Source of the DNA: Buxus sempervirens
Lineage: Eukaryota; Streptophyta; Magnoliopsida; Buxales; Buxaceae
Assembly: GCA_947561395.2 (NCBI GenBank)
Contig: OX387194.1
Coordinates: 17,594,048 to 17,658,047, forward strand
Length of the DNA: 64,000 nucleotides
Reading direction: 5' to 3'
Shown one piece after another: positions 47,741-59,507 of the stretch (its first letter is position 1; each line of letters opens with the position of its first letter). The translations under genes were made by a program, and so were the position numbers. A model generated the notes under the pieces. It saw only the letters and a program-made list of their open reading frames with translations. It was not told the origin of the DNA and did no database searches.

Positions 47741-47840
47741 GCCTGTTCATTCTATTTTTAGGCTTTTTTGACCTGTTTTAAACTCTAATTACATGTTTTT
47801 ATTATTTTCTCATTTGGCAGTGCAATTTGGGGTGTCTACA

Positions 47841-47854
47841 GCTGCCCCCTCTTT
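47841..47854 (-). promoter_or_regulatory. Polypurine tract of gypsy element 2
   Basis: Reads AAAGAGGGGGCAGC on the sense strand, abutting the LTR. This is what marks copy D as a 3' LTR rather than a solo LTR. Confidence 0.85.
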
Positions 47855-48191
47855 GCTGGTAATTGGAACCAATTACAAGCAGAGAGCAAAAAGACCCACC
47901 AATTGCACCTTCTGAGATTTTTGTATAATCAATTGCACTTTGCAAGGATAAAATGGATGATTTTTGAAAAAAGAATTGATTGTGGAAGATTTGCTAAGAA
48001 ATCCCTCAGCTTAAGGGCCAAATCTTCCTCTCTCCTCTCACTGAGCACTTGTGGGCTATGAAGTGAGATTTGAGACAAAATTTTTTAAACAAAAGTGGGT
48101 AAGATGGCAATCCTTGCAACTTACAACTAATATCTACATTAATCTTTTAAAAATTGTGAGAAAATAATAAAAATATGCTGTTTTTTGCTTC

Positions 48192-48293
48192 GCCCGTATT
48201 GTGCTTACGGACAGACGCTGCCCGTAGAATGTTCACGGGCGACCGGGACCGTAGTGTTTTCACGGGTGTCTGATGCCCGTACTGATGTTACGG
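48192..48293 (+). promoter_or_regulatory. Hairpin-array module upstream of the antisense PMD gene (4 units)
   Basis: Four GCCCGTA...TACGG dyads with a 27-28-bp period, followed by TTACGGATTTTACT. It lies outside the LTR, 1.45 kb before the PMD start codon. It is followed by a likely 5' untranslated exon ending at a CAG/GTATGC donor (48692/48693); an intron would then run to the AG directly before the ATG at 49744. No clear TATA box follows. Confidence 0.6.
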
Positions 48294-49743
48294 ATTTTAC
48301 TCTTCTTCTTAAGCTCACGACTGCGACCATTTCTCCTCTGCTCGCACTGTGCCCTATTTCCTCCGCGACCGTGCTTTCTTCTCCGGTCCTTGCTTCTTCT
48401 TCTCCAAGCGTCCGACTTCATCTCCGACGACGTCCACCGCTTCCGGCGACTACTGTTCCCTCCGGTGATCTCCGATTTCTCTGGTGGCATTAACCTTCTT
48501 TTCTCCTTATTTCGAGCGACTGCCGAGACTTGCTTTGGCCATCTTTGAGTCAAGCTTCTTTATTGCCCGACCAGTGCACCTTCTCATCACTTGGGATTTC
48601 GTTCAAAGCATCCCCAAATATCCATTATCATCCGTGAGTGTGCTCAAAGTTTCAATTTTTACCTTGCCAATTCCTTATTTCAACCTAAACAGGTATGCTC
48701 CGACCATTGGCTTTTCTTGACTAACAGTCCATTGATATACATAATCCTTGCATGAACGATTTCATACTTTTCCTCAATTATGATCCCTTTTCTAAAACAT
48801 GCAACCTGCTCTTGATTATACAAACAATTCCCGAATCTTGATTGATTTCATGATTTATTGTCTGATATGTATGCTAATTCATGACTGCATTTTTCAGCTC
48901 CTGAGATGATACATTCTTAATCTGTGATGTTTACTGTATTGTTGTCTTTAGCTTGTCGCCTGACATGCTTTCATCAAATTTCTGATTCTTCTTCGCCATT
49001 GTTAGCATGTGAGCACTTTGATTCACAAGTATTGCAACCTAAATTTTTGTATCTATCCATGGCTTGCATTGTTTTGATTTTCCTGCCAGTTAATAAATCT
49101 TCAAAATTTTGCTTTTGCTGCATTGTTCAACATTGAATGATTCTCTGATTCTGAATAATGCTTTGAATAATCTCCCCCAAATTGTTGTATGTCCCAAGCA
49201 ACATGTATTCAATGAGTGATTCTTGAGGCATACATTTTGATGTATCTGAATAAATCCCCAAATCTCCCTGTGCCTCATTGCTATGACTTGTTGATTTTGA
49301 TCTGATCTCTTTTTATGCATACTTTTCATGGTTTTCATGAATTTACACTTGAATTAGCCAAGATTTGTAAGCTTTGGACTCTTGTTCATGTTATTTTAAT
49401 CATGCTTCGAAGACCCTGAAAAACAAGTAAAAATAGCCCATTAGATATCTTAGAAGCAAAATAAATTTCAATCTAAACTTTAACAAGCACTCTCTTTTCT
49501 TTCTCATTTTTCCTTTTGTTGTATAATACATAAGAAACACAATCAATTAAAATGGTAAGGTCTCCCAAATTTTGGAGCACTTGAATGTAGTTCTCTTTGG
49601 TCGGATCCCAATTTGGTTGTTCTTCTAAAGCATTTTCCTTATATCCTTCATTGTTCAATCCTACAAACAATTAAACTTGGTTTTAAACGAAAATCAAGTC
49701 ATTAAAAAATAATAATTAACCAACTCCCTGATTCGAACTGTAG
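48294..49743 (+). other. Probable 5' untranslated exon and leader intron of the PMD gene
   Basis: No protein is supported. A good splice donor (AACAG/GTATGC at 48692/48693) and an acceptor (CGAACTGTAG ending at 49743) bracket an AT-rich 1.05-kb stretch. The acceptor directly abuts the start codon, a layout common for plant genes with leader introns. Confidence 0.45.
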
Positions 49744-52633
49744 ATGGCCCGCCTTAGATCGGCTTCCCGAGATCCTGCAGATGAGCCTTCCTCCTCAAGG
49801 GTTAGGCGAGATCCTGCTGATGTGGCCTCGTCTTCGAGGACCGAGAGGGATTCCGATTCTGATATCCCAGATTTCCCTTCTGGGGATTCGCGTGAGGCGA
49901 CCCCAGAGGTATACTCTAACCTTTCTGCAATTTCCTATCCTTTCCCAAAATACATCTTCCTGATTCTTCCATTATTTTCTTTTAGCCGGCTGTTGAGGCT
50001 TTTGGCAGAGATAGGAGCCGTAGCAGACGCAGAGCTGGAGGCAGAGATGGAGGCCATGATGAGGGCCATAGAGGAGGCCGCAGAGGGGGCCGTGGCAGAG
50101 ATGAGGCCAGGACCAGGGTTGAGATCCCTGAGGAGGTGGCTGCCCAGATTAGGGATACCGATCTTCTGCATGGCTTGAGGACTCATCCCTCAGCATGCGT
50201 TAGGGCGGATATCCCTTTGGAGTATCCGATGTCCCATTATAGAGGGAGCTGGGCCAGCTTCACTAGATTTTTGAGAGCTTGCAGTTCGGCCTATCGTCGG
50301 GAGCTAGGCTTGTATGGTTTTGGTATGTTTATCACCATCCCGGACGTACGCTTGGATCGGGCCCTCATTGCAGCATTGTTGGAGAGGTTTTTTCCAGAGA
50401 CACTGAGCTTCCACTTCCCAGATATTGAGATTGGGATCCGGCCTTCTGATTTCACGCTCATCACCGGGATTAGGATGATCGGTGATGTTATTCCTGAGAT
50501 GACGATGCCAGAGGCTGATGAGATTGCTGGTTATCTTGGATATATTGTACTGCCTCCAGAGGCCTGGGATCGGGGGAGAGCGAGATTGTCTCTGACATGG
50601 CTGAGAGAGACTTTCGGGAGGAGGCAGTTTGGCCAGCTCGCTGCCGGTGACCATGTTTTTCCTTTCGCCTTCAGATTTCTTTTTCTGTATATGATGGGAT
50701 CCTGCTTCTTCCCTGAGGACACGACTTCAGTTAGTCCTTACTTCTTGAGTCTTCTGGGAGATCTGCAGCGGGCGAGGAGGTACGCCTGGGGCCCGCTCAT
50801 ATTTGGTACTATTCTGGCTGGCCTGCGCCGATCAGTGAGCGGCCTCTCTACCTCCAGAGGGGCTGGAGTTGGGTGCAGGTTCTTCTGGCCCTTCTTGCAG
50901 GTGAACCTTATTTCCCTTCTTTTTCTTTATCTCTTTCTTTTTATCTCTCCTTTTCTATTCTTTTGACTATTTTCTTCTTTCTTGCAGTTTTTTGCTAGGG
51001 TTTATATTCCCTATTTCCGCCCTACCTCTACGATACCTGAGGAGACGTATCCCATGGCACTTAGATCGTGTCATGTAGAGCACGACTCTGAAAAGAGTCG
51101 TCCCAGGTCCGCCCGGGCCCACTTAGACAGGTTGTACCGGTTTGAGGTAATCTTCTTTAATTCCTCTACTTCTTCTTTTCTTTTCTTCCTGGATCGCATA
51201 TCTGATGTCCTGTTCTGTTTTTCAGCTATTTGTCCCTAGGATGGAGGACATTCATGAGGTGCTGGCCCTGCAGGCATCCAGAGATGATGCATTTGTCCCT
51301 GACCAGAGACGACAGAGATACCAGTTCTTTATTGGGCAGCTGGGCAGCATCTGGTACTGTGGCGAGCGCTTCTTCTTTCAGCATGTGGGAGAGCCGCGGA
51401 TTCCTGCCATCCCGCCAGATACTACTCCTTCCTATCCTCCTATGCCTGTTGATCCTGCCCAGTTCTTAGATTGGACTGAGGCAGAGACATTATTAGAGGA
51501 GGGTGACTATGATGCCTGGTTCAGGCGAGCTTCAGTTGGGTGCCTCATGTCACCTATGCCTGTCCGTGGCGGAGTCACTGAGATAGGAGGGGTAGTGATT
51601 AGGTCCTACGACACCATGGTATGCCTTCTTCCTTTTCTGATCTTCTATATTTTATTAACATTTTTTTGACTTCTTTCTTTGCTATTTCAGGAGGCTCAGT
51701 TGGCAGAGATGAGGTCTCGCTATGCTGATTTAGAGCACCAGCATGATGCCGCGATCGCTGAGCGGGACGCCCTCTATATCACTATTTCAGATCTCCGGGG
51801 GCAGCTAGCCAGAGCCCAGGGCCAGGAGGGTCCATCTGATGCACAGGACCAGGCGGGTTCATCTGATGCACAGGACCAGGCGGGTCCATCTGATACTCAG
51901 GTTAATTTCTTCTTTTATTTCCATTCCTGCTTTTGTATTAGCCTATCTTGTTCTGACTGAATTTTTCTCTTTGTTTCAGGAGTACACAGCTGGCCCCTCT
52001 TCACCTGCTTCACCCGTGCCTATGCATTTCCGGGATGAGGTGTTTTCTGTGGCACGGGTGGAGTTTGTGACATCTCCCAGTCCAGTGGAGGTTCCTGCAG
52101 CAGAGCCCGAGGTCGAGGCTGATATTGTACCTGCTGCTGAGGACGTGCCAGAGTCTGCCCCAGTAGCTGAGACTGCTCCTGCTGCATCTGCTGATGTAGA
52201 TATGGATTCGGCTATGGACGCCGCTGTGGTAGAGCCTACCGTGGAGACTGCGGTGATGGAGGAGGCTACAGCTGAGCCTGAGGTTGATGCAGATGTTCTT
52301 GGGGCCTCTGTTCCTGCTAGTCCTGATATGGAGGATGCTGAGGTGACACATGCTGCTGTTGATCCTTCTGCGGATTCTTCCCGTACAGAGTCTGATCCCG
52401 ATTCTACGGGATATGTAGATACTTCAGGGTACGTCCCTCCTGATCATCCCACTGCTGGCCTTGTGCCTTTATATATGTGGCATGATATTCAGTCTGTTTT
52501 GAGCAGGATGAAGCGTAGCACGGCTCGCAATATTGTGCGGCATGTCTTTGAGCGCAGGCGATCTTCAGGCCGTGGTCGAGGCAGAGGACGAGGCCGTGGC
52601 CGTAGGGGCGGACCTGCATGGTCATTAGATTAG
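49744..52633 (+). CDS. Plant-mobile-domain protein, antisense cargo of gypsy element 2
   Basis: Encoded opposite to the host element's pol. Six exons with GT-AG borders, all introns 72-87 bp and phase 0: 49744-49908, 49986-50900, 50988-51146, 51226-51618, 51691-51900, 51980-52633, giving 831 residues. Residues 1-100 are Ser/Arg/Asp-rich and include an Arg-Gly run. About 100-400 is a plant mobile domain, with core FGMFITIPDVRLDRALIAAL, ETLSFHFPDIEIGIRPSDF and TLITGIRM. About 545-590 is a coiled coil, followed by short SDAQDQAG repeats. The C-terminal part is acidic and Pro/Ala/Val-rich, and the tail is an RGG-type run (GRGRGRGRGRGRRGG). PMD proteins of plants (MAIN/MAIL) act in nuclear silencing and genome stability, and PMD genes are known passengers of gypsy and Mutator elements. 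A role here in regulating or protecting the element is inference. It looks whole. Confidence 0.8.
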
Positions 52634-52836
52634 GATTCTTCCATGTACCTTTGTATTTTTTTGGCAAAAGTGATGTAAACATTCATGTATATAAAAGAAG
52701 TTTGATTTATTTCCATTTGTGTTCTTTCTTCTTTATTTACAGTATTTATTACCTGATGAATGTTAAACAGGGACAGGTGAAGCTTAGGAAAACCAATAAA
52801 ATTAAAAATTCCCATTTTTTTGCATTTTTTCGAAGG
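52634..52836. other. 3' end of the PMD gene and spacer
   Basis: AT-rich tail after the stop codon with GTATATAAAAGAAG near 52687-52700 and no clear AATAAA before 52797 (CAATAAAATT). It leads into the second hairpin array. Confidence 0.4.
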
Positions 52837-52966
52837 GACCGTATTTATTCTACGAGCAGGCTGTGCCTGTAACGTTACTACGGGCGCACTCTGCCCGTGA
52901 AGTTTTCACGGTCAGGCCTGTCCGTAGTTCCTATACGGGCGCGCCTTGCCCGTAGTATAATTACGG
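52837..52966 (+). promoter_or_regulatory. Hairpin-array module upstream of the DUF7745-like gene (5 units)
   Basis: Five units with a 27-28-bp period and arms CCGTA/TACGG or CCGTG/CACGG. It ends TTACGGAATTTACT, like the module before the PMD gene, and stands directly ahead of a TATA box. Confidence 0.7.
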
Positions 52967-52989
52967 AATTTACTGCCTTACGATTTTTT

Positions 52990-52999
52990 CTATATAAAC
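52990..52999 (+). promoter_or_regulatory. TATA box of the DUF7745-like gene
   Basis: CTATATAAAC, 24 bp after the hairpin array and 91 bp before the start codon, a good fit to a plant core promoter with a short leader. Confidence 0.7.
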
Positions 53000-53089
53000 T
53001 CCTAGGGAACATCATTGTGACACTTTTATTAATTGAAAAACTCCCTGAACACGTCTTTTCTCGCTTTCCTTGACTTCTTTGGCGCTTCC

Positions 53090-54891
53090 ATGGCTTCCCC
53101 TACGCCGCTTTCTCCTGCCGTTGAATCTCCTCCTGCAAGACAACCTGTTAGATCAAAACCTCCTAATCTTACCAGGTACAATATTGTGGATTCCTTTTAT
53201 GATAGATGGGTTAACTCCATGACCCTTGATGAGGAGATTCGTTGGGATTCCATCCACTTAGGGCACATCCTACACCTCCCTAAAATTCCCTTTAAGTGGG
53301 AAATCATTGAAGCTTTGATTGGCCACTGGGTACCTGAGCTGAATCTCTTCCGTTTTGATGATAAAGAGATGACTCCCACCATAGAAGAAATTGAAACCAT
53401 CCTTGGCCTAAGATTTTCTGAAAAAGTTATGAATCCACCCCTAAAGCTTAGTTATAAAAAAGAGGCTTCCACTTTTTTGGGTATAGGGAAGAAGGACTTA
53501 GGAAATTCTGATGCACTATTGACCTTGTCCAAGACCTTTTTGACTGAAAAACTTCTGAGGAGTAGTGACAAGGACCCTAGGTTTAATGCATTGACCCTGG
53601 TAGTGGTCAATCAGCTGCTTTTTCCACGGGGTGATGACCAGGTTGACTTGGCTCTCATCTCAGTTATATGTCAGGTTAGGGAACGCGAGAGGTTAGCCCC
53701 TATGATCCTAGCAGAGATATATCAGGCCCTTACTGACTGTTATTTCAAGAAGAAGAAACGCTTCCTTGCCTGCGCCCCTATCCTACAGGTAAAAAATATG
53801 CATATATATATATTTTTTTTATTCTTATTCTTTCCTTTCTTTTTCTTCTCTCTGCTTCTTCTTCTTCTTTTCTTTTTCTTTTCTTTCTTTTTTCTTTTTT
53901 TTTTCTTTTTCTCTTTTTCTTCTTTTTTTTTTCTTTTTCTTTTTTTTTCTTTTTTTCCTTTTTGGGAAATAAATTGAAATACTCCCTTTTTCTGCAGCTT
54001 TGGTTGCTTGACCATCTTAGCCAGGTTGAAGAAATAACTCGTCGCTTCTTTCCAAGATTGAAAGTTCCTGTTTTGATGAGCAATAGGGGATGTCCTAACA
54101 TCCAAGGTGGCAAGCAAGGCTGGTTCGCTTTCTTGGGTACTCTCCAGGATGATCAGGTGAGATGGCCTGGCACTTATCAGCCCACTCCAGAGACAGTGAT
54201 TAGCTTTAGGGATAAAAACTTTCTGGCCCTAACAGGCTTGAAATCTGCTGTTCTCTATCTTCCATTGAGGGTTCTTCGGCAATTTGGAGCGACCCAGGGA
54301 ATTATGATCCCCACAGGTTATGAGAGCTTTGTAAGGCCACTTACATCAGCCACCATGGGGCTAAATGCTCAATTAATGAAAGAGTGGTCCTATGTTTGCT
54401 TTCTGCGGGGTCCCGTCTTTTCTGAGTCCCATGTGAAGGACTATCTTTTTTGGATCAAAGAACAGGTGCAGAGTCATGCCCCAGTACCAGAGGATCCTCC
54501 TGCAGTTCTTCTTCCTACTTATGAGGACATTCTGGAGTCAGAAAGGGCAACCCATAAGCAGCTTCAACAAATATGGGTACGGGAGGCTCAAGAACTTAGG
54601 ATAAAAGTCCTTGTTCTGGAGAGGAAGCTTGAAGAGCAGAAGTCTGGCCGCATTGCCATGGAGAAGAAACTTGAAGAACAAAGGCAGGCTCGTCGCTTTG
54701 AAGTCCGAGTGATGCGGAAGAAGTATCAGGATTCCTTGGCCGACCTTAGGGCGTTGAAGATCAAGCTTTCTTTTTCTGATGAGGTCATCTCCTTTTTGAG
54801 TGATCCTGATGCAGAGGGTGCTTCTGGAATCATTGCAACTCAGGCAGCTAGGATTAGGGAGCTTGAGGAGCAGTTAGGGAATAGGGATTAG
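53090..54891 (+). CDS. DUF7745-like coiled-coil protein, antisense cargo of gypsy element 2
   Basis: Second cargo gene, on the plus strand, with its own promoter. Exons 53090-53788 and 53998-54891 are joined at phase 0 across a very T-rich 209-bp intron, giving 530 residues. The ATG at 53090 (in CTTCCATGGC) is preferred over an upstream non-ATG frame because it is the first ATG after the TATA box. Residues about 30-400 resemble the plant DUF7745 family, which is common in transposon-rich genomes: MTPTIEEIETILGLRFSEKV, the segment FPRGDDQVDLALISVICQV, and LWLLDHL at the start of exon 2. About 415-530 is a long charged coiled coil (RKLEEQKSGRIAMEKKLEEQ, RIRELEEQLGN at the end), suggesting self-association or binding to a partner. 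No catalytic motif is seen. Function unknown. The frame looks whole. Confidence 0.72.
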
Positions 54892-55865
54892 ATTCTTTTA
54901 TCTCTTTTTTTTTCTTTTTCCATTCATCATTTTTTCATACTTTTATACAAAAGCAAACTCCATTAGTGGAAGGATATTAGATTTAATTCAAAAATAGGTT
55001 TTATATTATTGGCCTCAGAATTCTCAGATGCTTATAAAAACAGAAGTTTTATGAAAAAGTATTTGATTTCTCATCACTGGCCAAAGTATAGTTTTTTTTT
55101 TTTTTTGAAAGCTGATCCAAAACACTTAATCACATATAATTAAAGGAATTAAAATCAGGTTGAATAATGAGAAGGGTAGTCCAAGCAATAGGGAGAGACC
55201 AAATCTGTCTACCCCGTGACCATTAGGATCATCCCCTAATGATTTTTCCTTCATGATTGGCCTTGCTAATCTGCTCAGTTTCCAGTGCTCATGCTGATTT
55301 GAAACTTAGACCACATGATCAACTCAACCCTTGATTCTTTTCTCTTTTTTTTTTCTTCTCTTTTTTTTTCTCTTTTTTTTTTCTTTTTGCCCTTCTTGCC
55401 CCTAGTGCCAATTACGGTTTTCACTAGGGTTGGCCTCTGTATTCCGTCATCACCAATCTTACTCTGAAAGTTGAATGAATATACTAAAATACCGAGGTCT
55501 TAATAATAGGACAAAACAAAGGCTAGGTTCGGTTTATGAAAGAAAAGGTATTAAAGGCTCAAAATTTTCTAAGTGTGAAAATGGGTCAACTGGACTTACA
55601 ATCATGGTGAATTCAATCCCATTCCCCTTCTTTTGTATTTGGCATTTATTTGCCCCTATTTTTTTCTTTTCTCTTTTTTTTTTTTTCAAATTTTTTCTTT
55701 TTTTGCCCCTATTTGCCTTGCCCTTATTGGCTTTGCCCCAGTATAAGGCTGTAAGTCCAGTTTGGGTTTAAAAAAAAATGAACAGGCTCAAATTGGTTTG
55801 ACTAGGGATTCAAATTTTGGGATATAAGGAACAATGGCCTCAGATCATTTCCTAGTAGTATTCAT
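54892..55865. other. Pyrimidine-rich spacer between cargo genes and pol
   Basis: Contains T/C tracts (55338-55392 and 55660-55710) and no supported gene. The cargo transcript and the element's own transcript converge here from opposite strands, so it should hold both 3' ends. Confidence 0.4.
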
Positions 55866-58800
55866 TCACGGAAAATATCTCTTTACTGCATCAGAATTAA
55901 TTGGCTCAGGAAAATCTTTCCCATCCATCTCTGTTAAGATGAGAGCACCCCCTGATAGGACCTTCTTGACTATATAAGGTCCTTCCCAATTTGGTTTGAA
56001 CTTTCCACGAGGATCTTCCAAAAAGGGTAAAATCTTCTTTAATACCAGATTTCCTTCTTGGAAAGTTCTGGGCTTCACCTTTTTAGTGTAAGCCCTAGCC
56101 ATCCTCTTCCGATATAATTGGCCATGACTAAGTGCCTTCAAACGTTTTTCTTCTATTAAATTGAGTTGATCATGCCTAGACTGTATCCATTTAGCTTCTT
56201 CTAATTCAGCTTCCATTAGCACTCTTAATGAAGTTATTTCCACTTCCACTGGTAAAACTGCTTCCATTCCATAAACTAAGGAGTATGGGGTTGCCCCTGT
56301 AGAAGTCCGGATCGAGGTTCTGTAAGCATGTAAAGCAAGTGGCAGCATTTCATGCCAATCTTTAAAACTCACTACCATTTTCTGAATAATCTTCTTTATA
56401 TTCTTATTCGCTGCTTCCACTGCCCCATTCATCTTTGGTCTGTAAGGCGCTGACTTGTGGTGGGTAATATGAAATTGTTCACACATCTTCCTCATGTCTT
56501 TGTTCTTAAGGTTTGAAGCATTGTCTGTTACTATGGCACTTGGCAAACCATAGCGGCAAATGATGTTGCGCTTCAAAACCTTAAGAACATGGCTACTCGT
56601 AATGTTTGCATATGAAGCTGCCTCTACCCACTTGGTGAAGTAATCAATTGCTACAAGTATAAACCTGTGTCCATTTGATGCCTTTGGGGAGATCATTCCA
56701 ATGACATCTATACCCCACATAGAAAAAGGCCACGGAGATGTCATACTATGTAATTCACTTGGGGGTGCATTCTTGTTATCCGCGTACACTTGGCATAAAT
56801 GACATCTTTTAACGTGCATATAGCAATCATGCTCCATAGTTGACCAGTAATATCCCAATCGCAGAATCTTCTTGGCAAGCATATGCCCATTCATATGGGG
56901 TCCACACACTCCTCCATGTACCGTTTCAACTATCCTTTCTGACTCAGTCTTTGCAACACATCTAAGTAGTATATCATTGTGTGATCTTTTGTACAACTGA
57001 CCACCACTTAGTAAGAACTGTCCTTCCAACCTCTGTATTGTTCTTTTTTCTGTAGAGGCGACATTTTCTGGCAAGCTCCGATCATTTAGGAAGTTCTTAA
57101 TGTCTTGAAACCATGGTACTTCTTCTTCTGGGGTTTCTTCTAGAACAAGGCAGTAAGCTGGTTCATCCCTGACTTCAATTTCCAATGGTCTAATATCAAC
57201 CCCTTCTGGCATACTGACCATTGAAGCCAATGTTACTAGAGCATCCGCAAACTGATTTTTGGCCCTTGGCATATAATTGAAGGAAATTCGAATAAACTTG
57301 GCGCCTATTTTTTCCAAATACTGGTGATAGGGGATCAATTTGTGATCCTTGGTTTTCCATTCACCAGTTGTTTGGAAGATGATAAGACTCGAATCCCCAT
57401 ATACGTCAAGTTCCTCTACTTCATGGTCTAAGGCTGCTTGCAACCCAATTATGCATGCTTCATACTCTGCTATATTGTTCGTGCATTGGAACCTTAACTT
57501 CACTACGATTGGGATATGTGCCCCATCTGGCTTGATCAAAACAGCCCCTATTCCATTTCCATTCATATTGGCGACCCCATCAAAAAACATTTGCCATGAG
57601 CTTTCACCTTCTTCTTCTTCAGCAAACAAGATTGCCTCATCAGGGAAGTTGGTCTTTAAGGGTTGGTATTCTGGTAAAGGGTGTGCAGCCAAGTGATCTG
57701 CAATGGCTTGACCCTTAATGGCCTTCTGTGTGATATAGGTGAGGTCAAATTCAGAGAGTAACAACTGCCACTTTGCTGTTCTGCCAGTTAAAGCCGGTTT
57801 CTCAAATAGATACTTCAAAGGGTCCATGCGGGATATCAATAAGGTGGAATGACTAAGGAAATAGTGCCTTAGTCTCTGAGTTGCCCTTACTAAAGCACAA
57901 CAAGTCTTTTCTAGAGGGGAATATTTTGCTTCATATTCTGTAAATTTCTTACTCAGGTAGTAAATCGCCCTCTCCTTTCTGCATGTATCGTCATGCTGTT
58001 CTAAGACACACCCCATTGATGTCTCCAAAACTGACAAGTATAAAATCAATGGTCTGCCTGGAGTGGGTGGTACTAGCACAAGTGGGTTCAATAAATACTC
58101 CTTTATTGTTTCAAAGGCTTCTTGGCAATCATTATTCCAGACTGTCGGGTTATTCTTTCTTAGAAGTTTGAAAATTGGTTCACAAATAGCGGTGAGCTGT
58201 GCTATGAACCGGCTTATGTACTGAATCCTTCCAAGAAAACCCCGAACTTCCCTCTCGGGTCTAGGTGATGGCATTTCAATGATGGCTTTAGCTTTAGCTG
58301 GGTCAATCTCAATTCCCTTTCTGCTTACTATAAAGCCCAACAATTTTCCTAATGTAGCCCCAAAGACACATTTCGCAGGGTTAAGCCTTAGACTGTATTT
58401 CCTAAGCCGGTCAAATACCTTCTTCAAGTTGATCAAGTGGTCTTCTTCTTCACATGATTTGGCTATCATATCATCCACATAGACCTCCATCTCTTTATGG
58501 ATCATATCATGGAATAAGGCTGTCATGGCCCTCTGGTAGGTTGCCCCAGCGTTCTTAAGTCCAAATGGCATGACAGTGTAGTGGAAGGTACTCCAAGGGG
58601 TGATAAAGGCTGTCTTCTCTTGGTCTTCCTTAGCCATCTTAATCTGATTGTACCCAGAAAACCCGTCCATGAATGATAACAGGCTATGTACAGCGGTGTT
58701 ATCCACCAAGATGTCTATGTGTGGAAGTGGAAAATCATCCTTTGGACTTGCCTTATTCAAATCTCTATAATCTACGCACATTCTGACCTTTCCATCCTTC

Positions 58801-59507
58801 TTTGGCACTGGCACTATATTTGCAAGCCATTCGGGGTATGTGGAAACTGCTAAGAATCCGGCTTGGAATTGTTTAACCACTTCATCTTTGACCTTTAGCG
58901 TCCATTCAGGTTTTAACCTTCTCAGTTTCTGCTTAACTGGCTTAGAGTCTGGTAGAATAGGTAGCCTGTGTACCACCATATCTGTGTCTAACCCTGGCAT
59001 ATCCCGATACGACCATGCAAACACATCTTCATAATCAGCCAAAAATTGTATCATTTCATCCCGCTGTACCTCAGATAGACATACCCCAATCTTCACTATT
59101 TTTGGGTCATCTTCGGTCCCTAGGTTTATTGATATGGTCTCTTCAATATTGGGTTGGACCCCCTTTTCATGACGCTTTAATTTATATGTGATTTCTTTTG
59201 GAACGTCGTCTTCTTCGTCCTCGGTCTCTTCTTCAACCCCCATTAGGTCAAAGTCGAGCTCAAGGTCGAAGTCATATTCATCCTGATCCAATTCCGTTTG
59301 CTTATATGGTTCATAAATGGTTTGGACCTTTTTGAAAAATTTATCTTTTCTAGAAAAAAATGAAAAATCTTTTTGTGTTTTTTGAGAGCCTTCTACAAAA
59401 TCTTTCCCTGAAGACGAAGGCTCATTAAAACCTTCAGGAAAAGGGCATTCCACTAATGGAATTTTTTTTGGAAGCCATGTCTGTTTGCCAAACAAACTCG
59501 GCTTCAA
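55866..59507 (-). mobile_element. Pol region of gypsy element 2 (RT, two RNases H, integrase)
   Basis: One continuous 1213-codon minus-strand frame. Residues about 225-400 are the reverse transcriptase, with WLANIVPVPKKDGKVRMCVD, MPFGLKNAGATYQRAM and the YVDD box at 343-346. About 480-620 is the ordinary RNase H, and about 690-830 the archaeal-type second RNase H (MFFDGVANMNGNGIGAVL, then CTNNIAEYEACIIGLQAAL). The zinc-binding HLCQVYAD region and a DDE integrase core follow (GIDVIGMISPKASNGHRFIL, KSAPYRPKMNGAVEAANKNI), with a GPYIV tail motif. The double RNase H assigns it to the Tat lineage. This part looks whole. Gag-protease and this part lie in different frames, which the Ogre/Tat group is known to bridge by removing a small intron. 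Confidence 0.92.

Larger units (their letters stand above)
46035..47840 (-). repeat. 3' LTR of gypsy element 2 (family copy D)
   Basis: 1806 bp from TGTAGACACC (47840) to CTCACA (46035) on the minus strand. Collinear with solo LTR copy C throughout: hairpin array 47633-47740, TATA-like CTATAAATAG near 47434, two leader hairpins near 47020-47045 and 47177-47205, and the GGTGTTAGGCACC block near 46243. Confidence 0.92.

Noticed and set aside
48192-48293. Regular 28-bp repeats as a possible CRISPR array
   Set aside because: Plant genome context, variable repeat arms, no true spacers, and recurrence in LTRs; this is a dyad-array regulatory module.
48185-48553. Overlapping 91-102-codon frames on both strands upstream of the PMD gene
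   Set aside because: They lie in the predicted untranslated exon, overlap one another on both strands, and show no family resemblance.
57349-59034. Plus-strand frames of 60-115 codons across pol
   Set aside because: They are shadows of the long minus-strand pol frame.
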